This document shows positions 7,331 to 15,345 of a DNA stretch of 19,926 nucleotides, piece after piece; the stretch's first letter is position 1, and every line of letters starts with the position of its first letter. The DNA lies in the NCBI GenBank assembly GCA_002305505.1, contig DBRC01000022.1:60871-80796 (forward strand). Direction: 5' to 3'. A model generated the notes under the pieces. The model did no database searches, was not told where the DNA came from, and saw nothing but the letters and a program-made list of their open reading frames with translations. The position numbers and the translations under genes were made by a program. The stretch comes from Prevotella sp. UBA1378 (GTDB taxonomy: Bacteria; Bacteroidota; Bacteroidia; Bacteroidales; Bacteroidaceae).

Positions 7331-8704
7331 TTACTTGTTCTGCAGGATCTTGGTTATTTGCGGTACTTGGTTGTCCAGGTCGCCGGCACCTAAGAGGATG
7401 AGTACGTCGAAGTTGTGGCTCTTGACGAAAGCAGGCACGTCGGCCGATAGTATCATCTGTTTCTCTACTCCCGGTTTCAAGTTGTCGTAGATGAGCTGCG
7501 GGCCGACACCGGGTATCGGTTGTTCGCGGGCAGGATATATTTCGGTCAGGACGACCTCGTCCAGCAGGCTCAGTGCCTCGGCGAACTCTTTATAGAAGTC
7601 GCGTGTGCGGGTATAGAGGTGGGGCTGGAATATCGCCGTTATCTTCCGGTCGCGGTACAGTTCGCGCATGCTCTTGGCGCTTTGGTAGATTTCCTTGGGA
7701 TGGTGGGCATAGTCGCTGAGGAACACCAGCTTGTCGGTCCTGATTTTGTAGTCGAAGCGGCGGTCGACGCCTCCGTAGGTTTTCATCCCGTAGCGCAGTT
7801 CGTCGGCGGTGCAGCCGTTGAGCTGGGCCATGGCCATGGCTGCGATACTGTTTTCGATGTTGATGGGGACGGGCTGTCCCAAGGAGATGTCTTTGACATT
7901 CCCGGCGGGCGAGATGAAGTCGAACGTGATTTCCCCATTGCCGATGCGTATGTTTTCCGCATGGAAATCGCCTTCGTCCAGGGCATAGTCGTAGCGCTTA
8001 ACGCCCTCTTGCAGCGATTCTTTCATCTCCAGTCCCTTGTGTACGATGAGTGCGCCGCCCGGCTGTATCAGCCCGGTGTAATGGCGGAAGCTCTCCAGGT
8101 AGGCCTCTTTTGTGCCGTAAATGTCGAGGTGGTCGGGGTCGGTAGCGGTGACGACGCTCATCCACGGGCGCAGCCAGTGGAAAGAGCGGTCGAACTCGTC
8201 GGCCTCGATTACGACGTAATCGCTGTCGCTTAGGATATAGTTCGTGCCGTAATTCTTAGAGATGCCGCCCAGGAAGGCGTTGCAGTCGAGATGGCTTTGG
8301 TGCATGATGTGGGCGCACATGGTAGACGTCGTGGTCTTGCCGTGCGTACCGGCGAAGCAAAGGCCTTTGTGCGAGCGGGTGAGCGTGCCCAGCACTTGTG
8401 CCCGTTTCTCTATCTCAAAGCCGTTCCGGCGGAAGTAAAGCAGTTCTTTGTGATCGTCAGGAATGGCCGGCGTGTAGACGACGAGGCACGATTGCGGCTT
8501 TTTGCATGCGTGTGGAATCTCGTCAATGTTCTCTTCGTAATGAATCAGCATGCCCTCTTTCTCCAGCTGGCGGGTAAGGGTGCTGGCGGTTTTGTCGTAT
8601 CCGCCCACTACCATGCCTTTGCTGATGAAGTAGCGGGCGATGGCGCTCATGCCGATGCCGCCTGCCCCTATGAAATACACAGCTTTGATATCTTTCAGTT
8701 CCAT
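7331..8704 (-). CDS. murC: UDP-N-acetylmuramate--L-alanine ligase
   Basis: MurC adds L-Ala to UDP-MurNAc with ATP, the first step of stem-peptide assembly in the cytoplasm. The 457-residue protein has the N-terminal Rossmann motif GAGGIGMSAIA (13-23), the ATP loop GTHGKTTT at 119-126 (the His version is typical of MurC) and the C-terminal ligase domain with YAHHP. Length and motifs are normal. It lies between murG (36-base gap) and ftsQ (6-base gap). Confidence 0.97.
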   Translation of the reverse strand: MELKDIKAVYFIGAGGIGMSAIARYFISKGMVVGGYDKTASTLTRQLEKEGMLIHYEENIDEIPHACKKPQSCLVVYTPAIPDDHKELLYFRRNGFEIEKRAQVLGTLTRSHKGLCFAGTHGKTTTSTMCAHIMHQSHLDCNAFLGGISKNYGTNYILSDSDYVVIEADEFDRSFHWLRPWMSVVTATDPDHLDIYGTKEAYLESFRHYTGLIQPGGALIVHKGLEMKESLQEGVKRYDYALDEGDFHAENIRIGNGEITFDFISPAGNVKDISLGQPVPINIENSIAAMAMAQLNGCTADELRYGMKTYGGVDRRFDYKIRTDKLVFLSDYAHHPKEIYQSAKSMRELYRDRKITAIFQPHLYTRTRDFYKEFAEALSLLDEVVLTEIYPAREQPIPGVGPQLIYDNLKPGVEKQMILSADVPAFVKSHNFDVLILLGAGDLDNQVPQITKILQNK

Positions 8705-8740
8705 TGTTCTTTCTTCGTTGCGTTTGTTGTTTGCGGGCTG

Positions 8741-9850
8741 TTACATAGCCTCCGCCAGCTTTATCACTTCGTCGGCGATGATACCGGCTGAGCCGGGTAG
8801 GGCCAGTTTCAGTACATTCTCGCCCAGGCTCCTCAGCTTGTCCCCGTCCCTTACGGTGTCCAGTGCCAGCGGGATGAGCGTATCGGGGGCATCTGCGTCC
8901 TTTACGCAGATGGCAGCGCCTTTGTCGGCCAGTGCCAGTGCGTTTTTGGTTTGGTGGTCTTCGGCCACGTTCGGGCTGGGTACGAGAATCACCGGTTTCC
9001 CGATGAGGCAGAACTCGCTGATCGAGCTGGCTCCCGAACGGCTGATGACAAGATCGGCAGCTTTGTAAGCAGCTCCCATGTCACTGATGAAATCCATTAC
9101 CTTCAGGTTGGGTATATCCTTGCCTTTCAGTTCCCCCATGATGGAGTCGTGATAGTATTTCCCTGTTTGCCAGATGAACTGCACGTCCGAAACGGCTATG
9201 GCTCCGAGCTGGCGCAGGACACTCTCGTTGATGGTGCGTGCTCCGAGGCTTCCGCCCACGAGCAGGACGGTCTTCTTGTGCGGGTTGAGCCCGAAATGCT
9301 CGCGGGCCTCTTCCTTCGTGATGGTGGTTTCCAGCACGTTCTGCCTTACGGGATTGCCTGTCTTTATGATTTTTGAGGCCGGGAAGAAACGCTCCATGCC
9401 GTCGTAGGCCACGCAGATCTTCTCGGCTTTCCTTGCCAGCAGCTTGTTTGTGACGCCGGCGTATGAGTTTTGTTCCTGGAGGAGGCACGGTATGCCCATC
9501 GCTGCCGCTTGGTTCAGCGTTGGGCCGCTGGCATATCCGCCCACACCCACGGCAGCCATCGGCTTGAAGTCGCGGAGTATCTTTTTGGCCATGCGCTGGC
9601 TTTTCCATATTTTGTAGAGCACTTTGATGTTCCTCAGCGGATTCTTCCGGTCGAAGCCGCAGATAGGCAGGCCCACGATGTCGTAGCCGGCTGCGGGTAC
9701 GCGCTGCATCTCCATCCGGCCTAATGCCCCCACGAACAGTATTTTTGCATCGGGGCGTTTCGCCTTAATGGCGTTGGCGATGGAAACGGCCGGGAATATG
9801 TGGCCGCCGGTGCCGCCGCCGCTGATGATGACTCTTAATTCCTTCTCCAT
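8741..9850 (-). CDS. murG: UDP-GlcNAc:lipid I GlcNAc transferase MurG
   Basis: MurG is a GT28 glycosyltransferase that converts lipid I to lipid II on the cytoplasmic face of the membrane. Of 369 residues, the N-domain carries the glycine-rich loop GGGTGGH at 11-17 and GVGGYASGP at 102-110. The C-domain carries the UDP-GlcNAc site RSGASSISE at 271-279 and EDHQTKNA at 297-304. Glu279, His299, Gln300 and Asn303 fit the donor-binding pattern. A candidate promoter lies 23 bases upstream, so murG may start a sub-operon with murC, ftsQ, ftsA and ftsZ. Confidence 0.97.
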   Translation of the reverse strand: MEKELRVIISGGGTGGHIFPAVSIANAIKAKRPDAKILFVGALGRMEMQRVPAAGYDIVGLPICGFDRKNPLRNIKVLYKIWKSQRMAKKILRDFKPMAAVGVGGYASGPTLNQAAAMGIPCLLQEQNSYAGVTNKLLARKAEKICVAYDGMERFFPASKIIKTGNPVRQNVLETTITKEEAREHFGLNPHKKTVLLVGGSLGARTINESVLRQLGAIAVSDVQFIWQTGKYYHDSIMGELKGKDIPNLKVMDFISDMGAAYKAADLVISRSGASSISEFCLIGKPVILVPSPNVAEDHQTKNALALADKGAAICVKDADAPDTLIPLALDTVRDGDKLRSLGENVLKLALPGSAGIIADEVIKLAEAM

Positions 9851-9873
9851 ACATTATTATATATAGTATTTTG

Positions 9874-9881
9874 CAAAAGTA
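9874..9881 (-). promoter_or_regulatory. Candidate internal promoter for murG
   Basis: The minus strand reads TACTTTTG, a TAnnTTTG match, in the 79-base AT-rich gap between ftsW and murG. It ends 23 bases before the murG ATG. No TTTG is seen at the -33 spacing, so support rests on the box and the unusually wide gap. Confidence 0.45.
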
Positions 9882-9929
9882 ATCATTTTATCTCGTTTCT
9901 GCTAATTTTGAGCATTGTTTTTCTGCTGC

Positions 9930-11204
9930 CTATGGCTTATTTTCCGGTTGGGGCTCTATGTCCTCGTGTTCATATCCTTTCTTTCTGGCGGCAGAGCGGC
10001 TGACGCTCAGGATGGCGCCGATGTAAGCACAGTTGATGATGGTGGACGTACCGCCCTTTGAGATGAGCGGAAGCGGCTGTCCCGTCACGGGCACGAACCC
10101 CACGGCTACCATCATGTTGAACGTAGCCTGCGTGACGAGCAGCAGCGTGAGCCCCATTGCCAGGAAGGCGGGGAAGTTGTTCTCGCACCTGCTGGCGATG
10201 CGTGCCGTCCGGAAGAGCAGGACGATATAGAGGAATGCGACGGCCGTAGCGCCGATGATACCCATTTCTTCGATGATGATGGCATAGATGAAGTCGGAGA
10301 ATGCCTGCGCGAGGAAGTCGCGTTCGACAGAGTTGCCCGGCCCTTTCCCGATGATGTTGCTTGATACGATTGCGATGTTCGCGTGGGCCACCTGTGCGTC
10401 TTTGTCCAAGTCATATTCAGCGGGTGTAATCTCTTTTTTGTCGAAGAATTTAAGGATGCGCCCTTTCCATGTATCGGCCCGGTGCAGCAGTTTCTCCACA
10501 GTCCCCTCTTTCTCTTTCGGCAGGTTTGCCGTTTGCTCCGTTTTGTTCAGCTTCGGGTTTTCGGTCCTCGTGTTATCGCCCACGAGGAGGATCGCCGACA
10601 AGGAGAAAGCGGCTAATAGCACCAGTGTGCCGATGATTTTACTGATTTGCTTGTAGGGCACGCGGCCGATGAACATCATGAGGATGACAACCCCCAATAG
10701 CAGTGCCGCCGTCGACAGATTTTCCAGTCCGATGATGACGACGGTGGGAATCAGCATCCAGTTTATCCACCTGAATGCTTTCTTGTCGGCCCCGTCCTCC
10801 CGCTGCGTGGCCCCGAGTATCTGTGCTACGTAGAGCACCATGGTTCCCTTGGCAATCTCCGACGGTTGGAACGTGATGCCGAACAAGTTGATGACGCGGT
10901 TGGCCCCGTTGATGGTTTCGCCGCCCACCAGCACCCATAGCAGCGTTACGAAACTGACGATGATGAGCGGCAGCGTCATGATTTTGAAGAACCGGCAGGG
11001 GATGTTCAGCGTTACGACGGTGACAAAGAACCCGAAGAGGATCATCACCGTGTGGTAGATGATGGGCGCCGCGTAGTTCTGGCTCTTGTAGGTCAGTCCG
11101 CTGGAAGCCGAGAACACCTCTACGATGCTGATCATGCAAAGGAAGAAGAAGATCATCCAGATGACCTTGTCCCCTTTGAATATATTGCCGATTTTCTTCT
11201 CCAT
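9930..11204 (-). CDS. ftsW: Septal peptidoglycan glycosyltransferase FtsW
   Basis: FtsW is a SEDS-family membrane glycosyltransferase that polymerises lipid II at the septum together with its cognate PBP, here FtsI. The 424 residues contain about ten hydrophobic segments beginning at 14-32. Family motifs are NGANRVINLFG at 100-110, QPSEIAK at 113-119, GKGPGNS at 286-292, SDFIYA at 303-308 (Asp304 in the position of the catalytic loop Asp of SEDS proteins) and GQPLPLISKGGTS at 375-387. A polar insertion at about 208-270 enlarges one extracytoplasmic loop. RodA is the alternative, but the dcw location favours FtsW. It starts 5 bases after murD. Confidence 0.94.
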   Translation of the reverse strand: MEKKIGNIFKGDKVIWMIFFFLCMISIVEVFSASSGLTYKSQNYAAPIIYHTVMILFGFFVTVVTLNIPCRFFKIMTLPLIIVSFVTLLWVLVGGETINGANRVINLFGITFQPSEIAKGTMVLYVAQILGATQREDGADKKAFRWINWMLIPTVVIIGLENLSTAALLLGVVILMMFIGRVPYKQISKIIGTLVLLAAFSLSAILLVGDNTRTENPKLNKTEQTANLPKEKEGTVEKLLHRADTWKGRILKFFDKKEITPAEYDLDKDAQVAHANIAIVSSNIIGKGPGNSVERDFLAQAFSDFIYAIIIEEMGIIGATAVAFLYIVLLFRTARIASRCENNFPAFLAMGLTLLLVTQATFNMMVAVGFVPVTGQPLPLISKGGTSTIINCAYIGAILSVSRSAARKKGYEHEDIEPQPENKP

Positions 11205-11209
11205 CCCTG

Positions 11210-12541
11210 TTATAAGTTTCTTACCAATGTTTTAAACTGTTCGCCGCGGTCCTCCATGTTCTTGAAGAGGTCGAACGAAGCGCAGCACGGGCTCAGCAGC
11301 ACGGTTTCGCCCGGCATAGCCATTTCGTAGCATGCCGCCACGCAGTCTTTCATCGAGTGGGTGTCGCGCACGGGTATTCCCAGGGCGTCGAAGTTGTCGT
11401 GCAACTTCCGGTTGTCCGCTCCCAGGTACACAAGGCCCGAGCATTTCTCTTTCACCAACTGTTTGATGGGCTCATAGTCGTTGCCCTTATCCTTTCCGCC
11501 GATGATGAGCACCACCTTCGTCTTCATGCTATCCAGCGCATACCAGCACGCATCGACGTTGGTTGCCTTCGAGTCGTTTACGTAATGCACGCCGCGCACG
11601 TCGCACACCTTCTCGAGCCGGTGTTCCACTCCGGGGAAGTCGCTGAGGCTCCGGCGTATCACCTCTTTCTTTATGCCGGCGATGCCGGTAGCTATGCCCG
11701 CCGCCAGCGAGTTGTATATGTTGTGCTTTCCCGTCAGGCTCAGTGCCTCCTGTTCCATATTGAACGGTGTAGGCTTTTCGATTTTGTATTGTCCCTCTTC
11801 GATGTAGCCTATGCTTCCCTTCTCCTTCAGTTCCGAGAAAGGGCATTGGATGGCGCGGATATCATATTTTTCCAGTTCTCGCTTGATTATGGGGTCGTCG
11901 TTCCAGTAGATGAAGGCGTCCTCGGCGGTTTGGTTCTGTATGATGCGCATCTTGGCGTCCACATAGTTCTGCATGCAGTTGTCGTAGCGGTCCAGGTGGT
12001 CGGGCGTGATGTTCAGCAGGATAGCGATGTTGGCACGGAAGTCGTACATGTTGTCGAGCTGGAACGAGCTCAGTTCGATGATGTAGTATTCGTGCGGTTC
12101 CTCAGCCACTTGCAGTGCCAGTGAGTGCCCGATGTTCCCGGCCAGTCCGGCGTCGTATCCGGCTTCCTTAAAGATGTGGTAAATCAGGCTGGTAGTGGTG
12201 GTCTTCCCGTTCGACCCCGTAATGCAAATCATCTTTGAGCTGGTGTACCGCCCGGCAAATTCTATTTCGCTGATGATGCGTATTCCCTTCTGCTTTATCT
12301 TAACCACCATGGGCGCCGTATCGGGTATGCCCGGACTCTTGATCACCTCGTCGGCATTCAGTATTTTCTCCTCCGTATGCTGCCCCTCCTCCCATTCTAT
12401 GTGGCGGTCGTCCAGCATTTTCTTGTACTTTTCATTAATGGCCGACATGTCTGATACAAACACGTCGAACCCTTTTTTCTTGGCCAGCACCGCAGCCCCC
12501 GCGCCGCTCTCGCCGGCTCCTAATATTACTATTCTGCTCAT
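11210..12541 (-). CDS. murD: UDP-N-acetylmuramoylalanine--D-glutamate ligase
   Basis: MurD adds D-Glu to UDP-MurNAc-L-Ala. Its 443 residues match the family length. The N-terminal domain starts MSRIVILGAGESGAG, the ATP loop is GSNGKTTT at 109-116, and the central domain holds NITPDHLDRY with YVDAKMRI carrying the candidate carbamylated Lys. It is separated from mraY by 52 bases that contain a tandem heptamer array, and from ftsW by 5 bases. Confidence 0.96.
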   Translation of the reverse strand: MSRIVILGAGESGAGAAVLAKKKGFDVFVSDMSAINEKYKKMLDDRHIEWEEGQHTEEKILNADEVIKSPGIPDTAPMVVKIKQKGIRIISEIEFAGRYTSSKMICITGSNGKTTTTSLIYHIFKEAGYDAGLAGNIGHSLALQVAEEPHEYYIIELSSFQLDNMYDFRANIAILLNITPDHLDRYDNCMQNYVDAKMRIIQNQTAEDAFIYWNDDPIIKRELEKYDIRAIQCPFSELKEKGSIGYIEEGQYKIEKPTPFNMEQEALSLTGKHNIYNSLAAGIATGIAGIKKEVIRRSLSDFPGVEHRLEKVCDVRGVHYVNDSKATNVDACWYALDSMKTKVVLIIGGKDKGNDYEPIKQLVKEKCSGLVYLGADNRKLHDNFDALGIPVRDTHSMKDCVAACYEMAMPGETVLLSPCCASFDLFKNMEDRGEQFKTLVRNL

Positions 12542-12545
12542 ACTA

Positions 12546-12553
12546 CAAAAATA
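12546..12553 (-). promoter_or_regulatory. Possible promoter box before murD
   Basis: The minus strand reads TATTTTTG, a formal TAnnTTTG match that ends 4 bases before the murD ATG. The AT-rich setting makes a chance match likely and no -33 element is visible. Recorded as weak evidence for a leaderless internal start. Confidence 0.2.
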
Positions 12554-12565
12554 CTCTTATTCATT

Positions 12566-12593
12566 TAATCCCTAATCCCTAATCCTTAATCCA
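12566..12593. repeat. Tandem 7-base repeat, four copies
   Basis: Four contiguous units read on the plus strand: TAATCCC, TAATCCC, TAATCCT and TAATCCA. They end exactly at the base next to the mraY stop codon (12594-12596). The transcript would carry GGATTA-type repeats. They lie in the mraY-murD gap. No coding role is possible in the gap. Slippage or a processing or stability role are possible. Confidence 0.9.
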
Positions 12594-13865
12594 TTATCTC
12601 ACCTTCAGCGTGATAATCGTCAGTGCAGCCAGGATGATGGTCACGATCCAGAAGCGGATAGTGATTTTCGACTCGTGGAACGGCCGGTGCGGCCAGCCGC
12701 GCAGCAGGTAAGTGCTCGTGGCGTCGAGCTGACTGTCGAGCCGGCGGAACGTGTCATGTATCGGTGTGGCGCGGAACACGCGTACGCGCTTACCCTTGCG
12801 TTTCTGCAGCTTGAACCATTGTGTCTGGATAATCACGCTGAGGCTCTCCACGAAAAAGATGCCGCAGAGGATGGGCAGTAGCAGCTCCTTGTGTATGATG
12901 ACCGCACACACGCCGATGATACCGCCGATGGTCAGCGAGCCCGTATCGCCCATGAATATCTGCGCCGGGTAAGCGTTGTACCACAAGAAACCGATCATCG
13001 CCCCCACAAACGCGCAGATGAACACCACCAGTTCCTGCGACCCCGGTATGTACATGATGTTGAAGTAAGCGGCGTAGCCGATATGCGACGACACGTAAGC
13101 CAGTATGCCCAATGCCACGCCGATGACAGCCGAGTTGCCCGCGCACATCCCGTCCATGCCGTCGTTCAGGTTGGCCCCGTTCGATACGGCTGTCACTACG
13201 ATGATGGTCATGATGACGAACAATATCCAGCCGGCCGCCGTCTTGTGCTTGCCGACGAACGACATCACGGCCGAATAGTCGAGGTTGTGGTTCTTCAGGA
13301 ACGGGATGGTTGTTTTCAGCGATTTCACCGCCTCGCTTTTGTGCTTCACCACCACCTCTTGGTTCTGTTTCTCTATGGATACGTTCTCCCTGACGACGGC
13401 GTCGGGGCTAAGATAGAGCACCAGTCCTACGATGAACCCGATGCTTAGCTGCCCCACAATCTTGTATTTCCCCTTCAGGCCCTCCTTGTTCTTCCGGAAA
13501 ATCTTGATGTAATCGTCGAGGAAACCGAGGAATCCCAGCCACACCGTCGTGATGATCATCAGTATCAGGTAGATGTTGCGCATGCGGCCGAGCAGTAGCA
13601 CCGGAATCAGTATTGATACGATAATGATGATACCGCCCATCGTGGGCACCCCTTTCTTCTCCACGCCGAACGGGTCGATGGACGCGTCGCGTGCCGTCTC
13701 GGCGATGTTCCTGCGTTTCATCCATTTGATGAACTTCTCGCCGAACCACGCCGAGATGACCAGCGAGATGATCAGTGCCAGCAGCGACCGGAACGAGATA
13801 TACGACCAGATGTGTGCCCCCGGTATCCCGAAATCGTCTAAAAAACGGAACAGATAGTATAACAT
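12594..13865 (-). CDS. mraY: Phospho-N-acetylmuramoyl-pentapeptide transferase
   Basis: MraY transfers phospho-MurNAc-pentapeptide from UDP to undecaprenyl phosphate and makes lipid I at the inner membrane. The 423 residues are longer than the usual 320-360. Catalytic Asp residues are visible in FLDDY (Asp117, Asp118) and NLNDGMDG (Asp235, Asp238), with MGDTGS at 305-310. Two insertions explain the length: about 160-210, a charged segment after the YLSP helix, and about 373-396 near the C-terminus. The canonical PIHHHFE is here PIHDTF (His370, Asp371, Thr372), followed by the inserted stretch before HESKITIRFW. The gene starts 6 bases after murE. Confidence 0.95.
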   Translation of the reverse strand: MLYYLFRFLDDFGIPGAHIWSYISFRSLLALIISLVISAWFGEKFIKWMKRRNIAETARDASIDPFGVEKKGVPTMGGIIIIVSILIPVLLLGRMRNIYLILMIITTVWLGFLGFLDDYIKIFRKNKEGLKGKYKIVGQLSIGFIVGLVLYLSPDAVVRENVSIEKQNQEVVVKHKSEAVKSLKTTIPFLKNHNLDYSAVMSFVGKHKTAAGWILFVIMTIIVVTAVSNGANLNDGMDGMCAGNSAVIGVALGILAYVSSHIGYAAYFNIMYIPGSQELVVFICAFVGAMIGFLWYNAYPAQIFMGDTGSLTIGGIIGVCAVIIHKELLLPILCGIFFVESLSVIIQTQWFKLQKRKGKRVRVFRATPIHDTFRRLDSQLDATSTYLLRGWPHRPFHESKITIRFWIVTIILAALTIITLKVR

Positions 13866-13871
13866 AGGCTT

Positions 13872-15323
13872 TTAATTATTGAATATCTCACGTACTACTT
13901 CCTTGTCGTCGAAGTGGTGTTTCACGCCCTTCACCTCCTGATAGTCCTCGTGCCCCTTTCCGGCGATGAGCACCACGTCGCCCTTCTGTGCCAGCATGCA
14001 GGCCGTGCGGATGGCTTCTTTACGGTCTACGATGCTTACCACCTTCTTCATCTGTTTCGGGTCGAGTCCGGCCAGCATGTCGTTGATGATGTCCTGCGGG
14101 TCTTCAAAGCGCGGGTTGTCGCTGGTGATAATCACCCTGTCGCTTTGCTTCGCGGCCTCCTGTGCCATCAGGGGGCGCTTGCCTTTGTCGCGGTTGCCGC
14201 CCGCACCGCATACGGTGATCACCTTCCCTTTTCCGTCGAGCACCTCGTGTACGGCGCTGAGCACGTTGGCCAGCGCGTCGGGCGTATGTGCATAGTCGAC
14301 GACGGCGGTAAAGCCCTCGGGCGAGCGGAGCGGGTCGAGCCGGCCGCTTACGCTTTTCAGCGTGCTCATCACCACGAGGATGTCCTCGGGTTTCTTGCCC
14401 AGCATCACGGCGGCGCCGTATACGGCGAGCAGGTTGCTCACGTTGAACTTGCCGATAAACTGCACGCCCACCTCGCGCCCGTCGATGTCAAGGTACATGC
14501 CCTCGAAGTGGCATTCGATGATTTTCGCCTTAAAGTCGGCCATCGTGCGCGTAGAGTAGGTCTTCACCTGTGCCTTGGTGTTCTGCACCATCACTGCCCC
14601 GTTCTTGTCGTCGGCGTTGGTCAGGGCGAAGGCCGTCTTGGGCAGGCTGTCGAAGAAGGCTTTCTTTGCGTCGCGGTAGTTCTCGAACGTCTTGTGGTAG
14701 TCGAGATGGTCGCGTGTAAGGTTGGTGAATATCCCGCCTGCGAAGTGCAGTCCGCCGATGCGCTTCTGTGCGATGGCATGGCTCGAGCACTCCATGAAGG
14801 CATATTCGCAGCCCGCGTCGACCATCCGTGCCAGCAGCTGGTTCAGCTCTATGGGGTCGGGCGTGGTATGGTCGGCGGCCGTCTGCTCGCCGTCGATGTA
14901 GTTACATACTGTCGAGAGCAGTCCTGCCTTATGGCCGAAAGTGCGGAACATATTATATAATAAGGTGGCGACGGTCGTCTTGCCGTTGGTGCCCGTTACG
15001 CCCACCAGTTTCAGTTTCTTCGACGGCTCGCCGTAGAACATCGTGGCCACCTTGCCCACGGCATCTTCGGTCGATGCCGCCTGCACGTAAGCCACCCCCT
15101 CGGCCTTCTCCTCGGGCAGCACCTCGCAGAGGACAGCTTTCGCCCCCTGCGCCACGGCCGCCGGTATGAAGCGGTGCCCGTCGGTCTGCGTGCCCCTGAT
15201 GGCTACGAACAGATGTCCGGGCGCGATGCGCCGCGAGTCGATGTTCACCCCTGTTATCTCCGCCCCGTCATCGCCTATGATGCACAGTGGCTTCACGTTT
15301 TTGAGCAACTCGTTCAGTTTCAT
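13872..15323 (-). CDS. murE: UDP-MurNAc-L-Ala-D-Glu--2,6-diaminopimelate ligase
   Basis: MurE adds the third amino acid to the stem peptide. The 483-residue protein has the ATP loop GTNGKTT at 111-117, HTTPDP at 152-157, the carbamylated-Lys segment YRDAKKAF (Lys220) and DYAHTPDAL at 343-351. The substrate motif DNPRFEDP at 402-409 is the DNPR type, which established work links to meso-diaminopimelate rather than L-Lys. The next enzyme, MurF, is not encoded after it. The gap to mraY is 6 bases and to ftsI 22 bases. Confidence 0.97.
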   Translation of the reverse strand: MKLNELLKNVKPLCIIGDDGAEITGVNIDSRRIAPGHLFVAIRGTQTDGHRFIPAAVAQGAKAVLCEVLPEEKAEGVAYVQAASTEDAVGKVATMFYGEPSKKLKLVGVTGTNGKTTVATLLYNMFRTFGHKAGLLSTVCNYIDGEQTAADHTTPDPIELNQLLARMVDAGCEYAFMECSSHAIAQKRIGGLHFAGGIFTNLTRDHLDYHKTFENYRDAKKAFFDSLPKTAFALTNADDKNGAVMVQNTKAQVKTYSTRTMADFKAKIIECHFEGMYLDIDGREVGVQFIGKFNVSNLLAVYGAAVMLGKKPEDILVVMSTLKSVSGRLDPLRSPEGFTAVVDYAHTPDALANVLSAVHEVLDGKGKVITVCGAGGNRDKGKRPLMAQEAAKQSDRVIITSDNPRFEDPQDIINDMLAGLDPKQMKKVVSIVDRKEAIRTACMLAQKGDVVLIAGKGHEDYQEVKGVKHHFDDKEVVREIFNN

Positions 15324-15345
15324 GTTTCTATCCTTTTTTATTTTC

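Noticed and set aside
13914..14960. Plus-strand open frame of 348 codons opposite murE
   Set aside because: It is in codon register with murE, which has all its ligase motifs.
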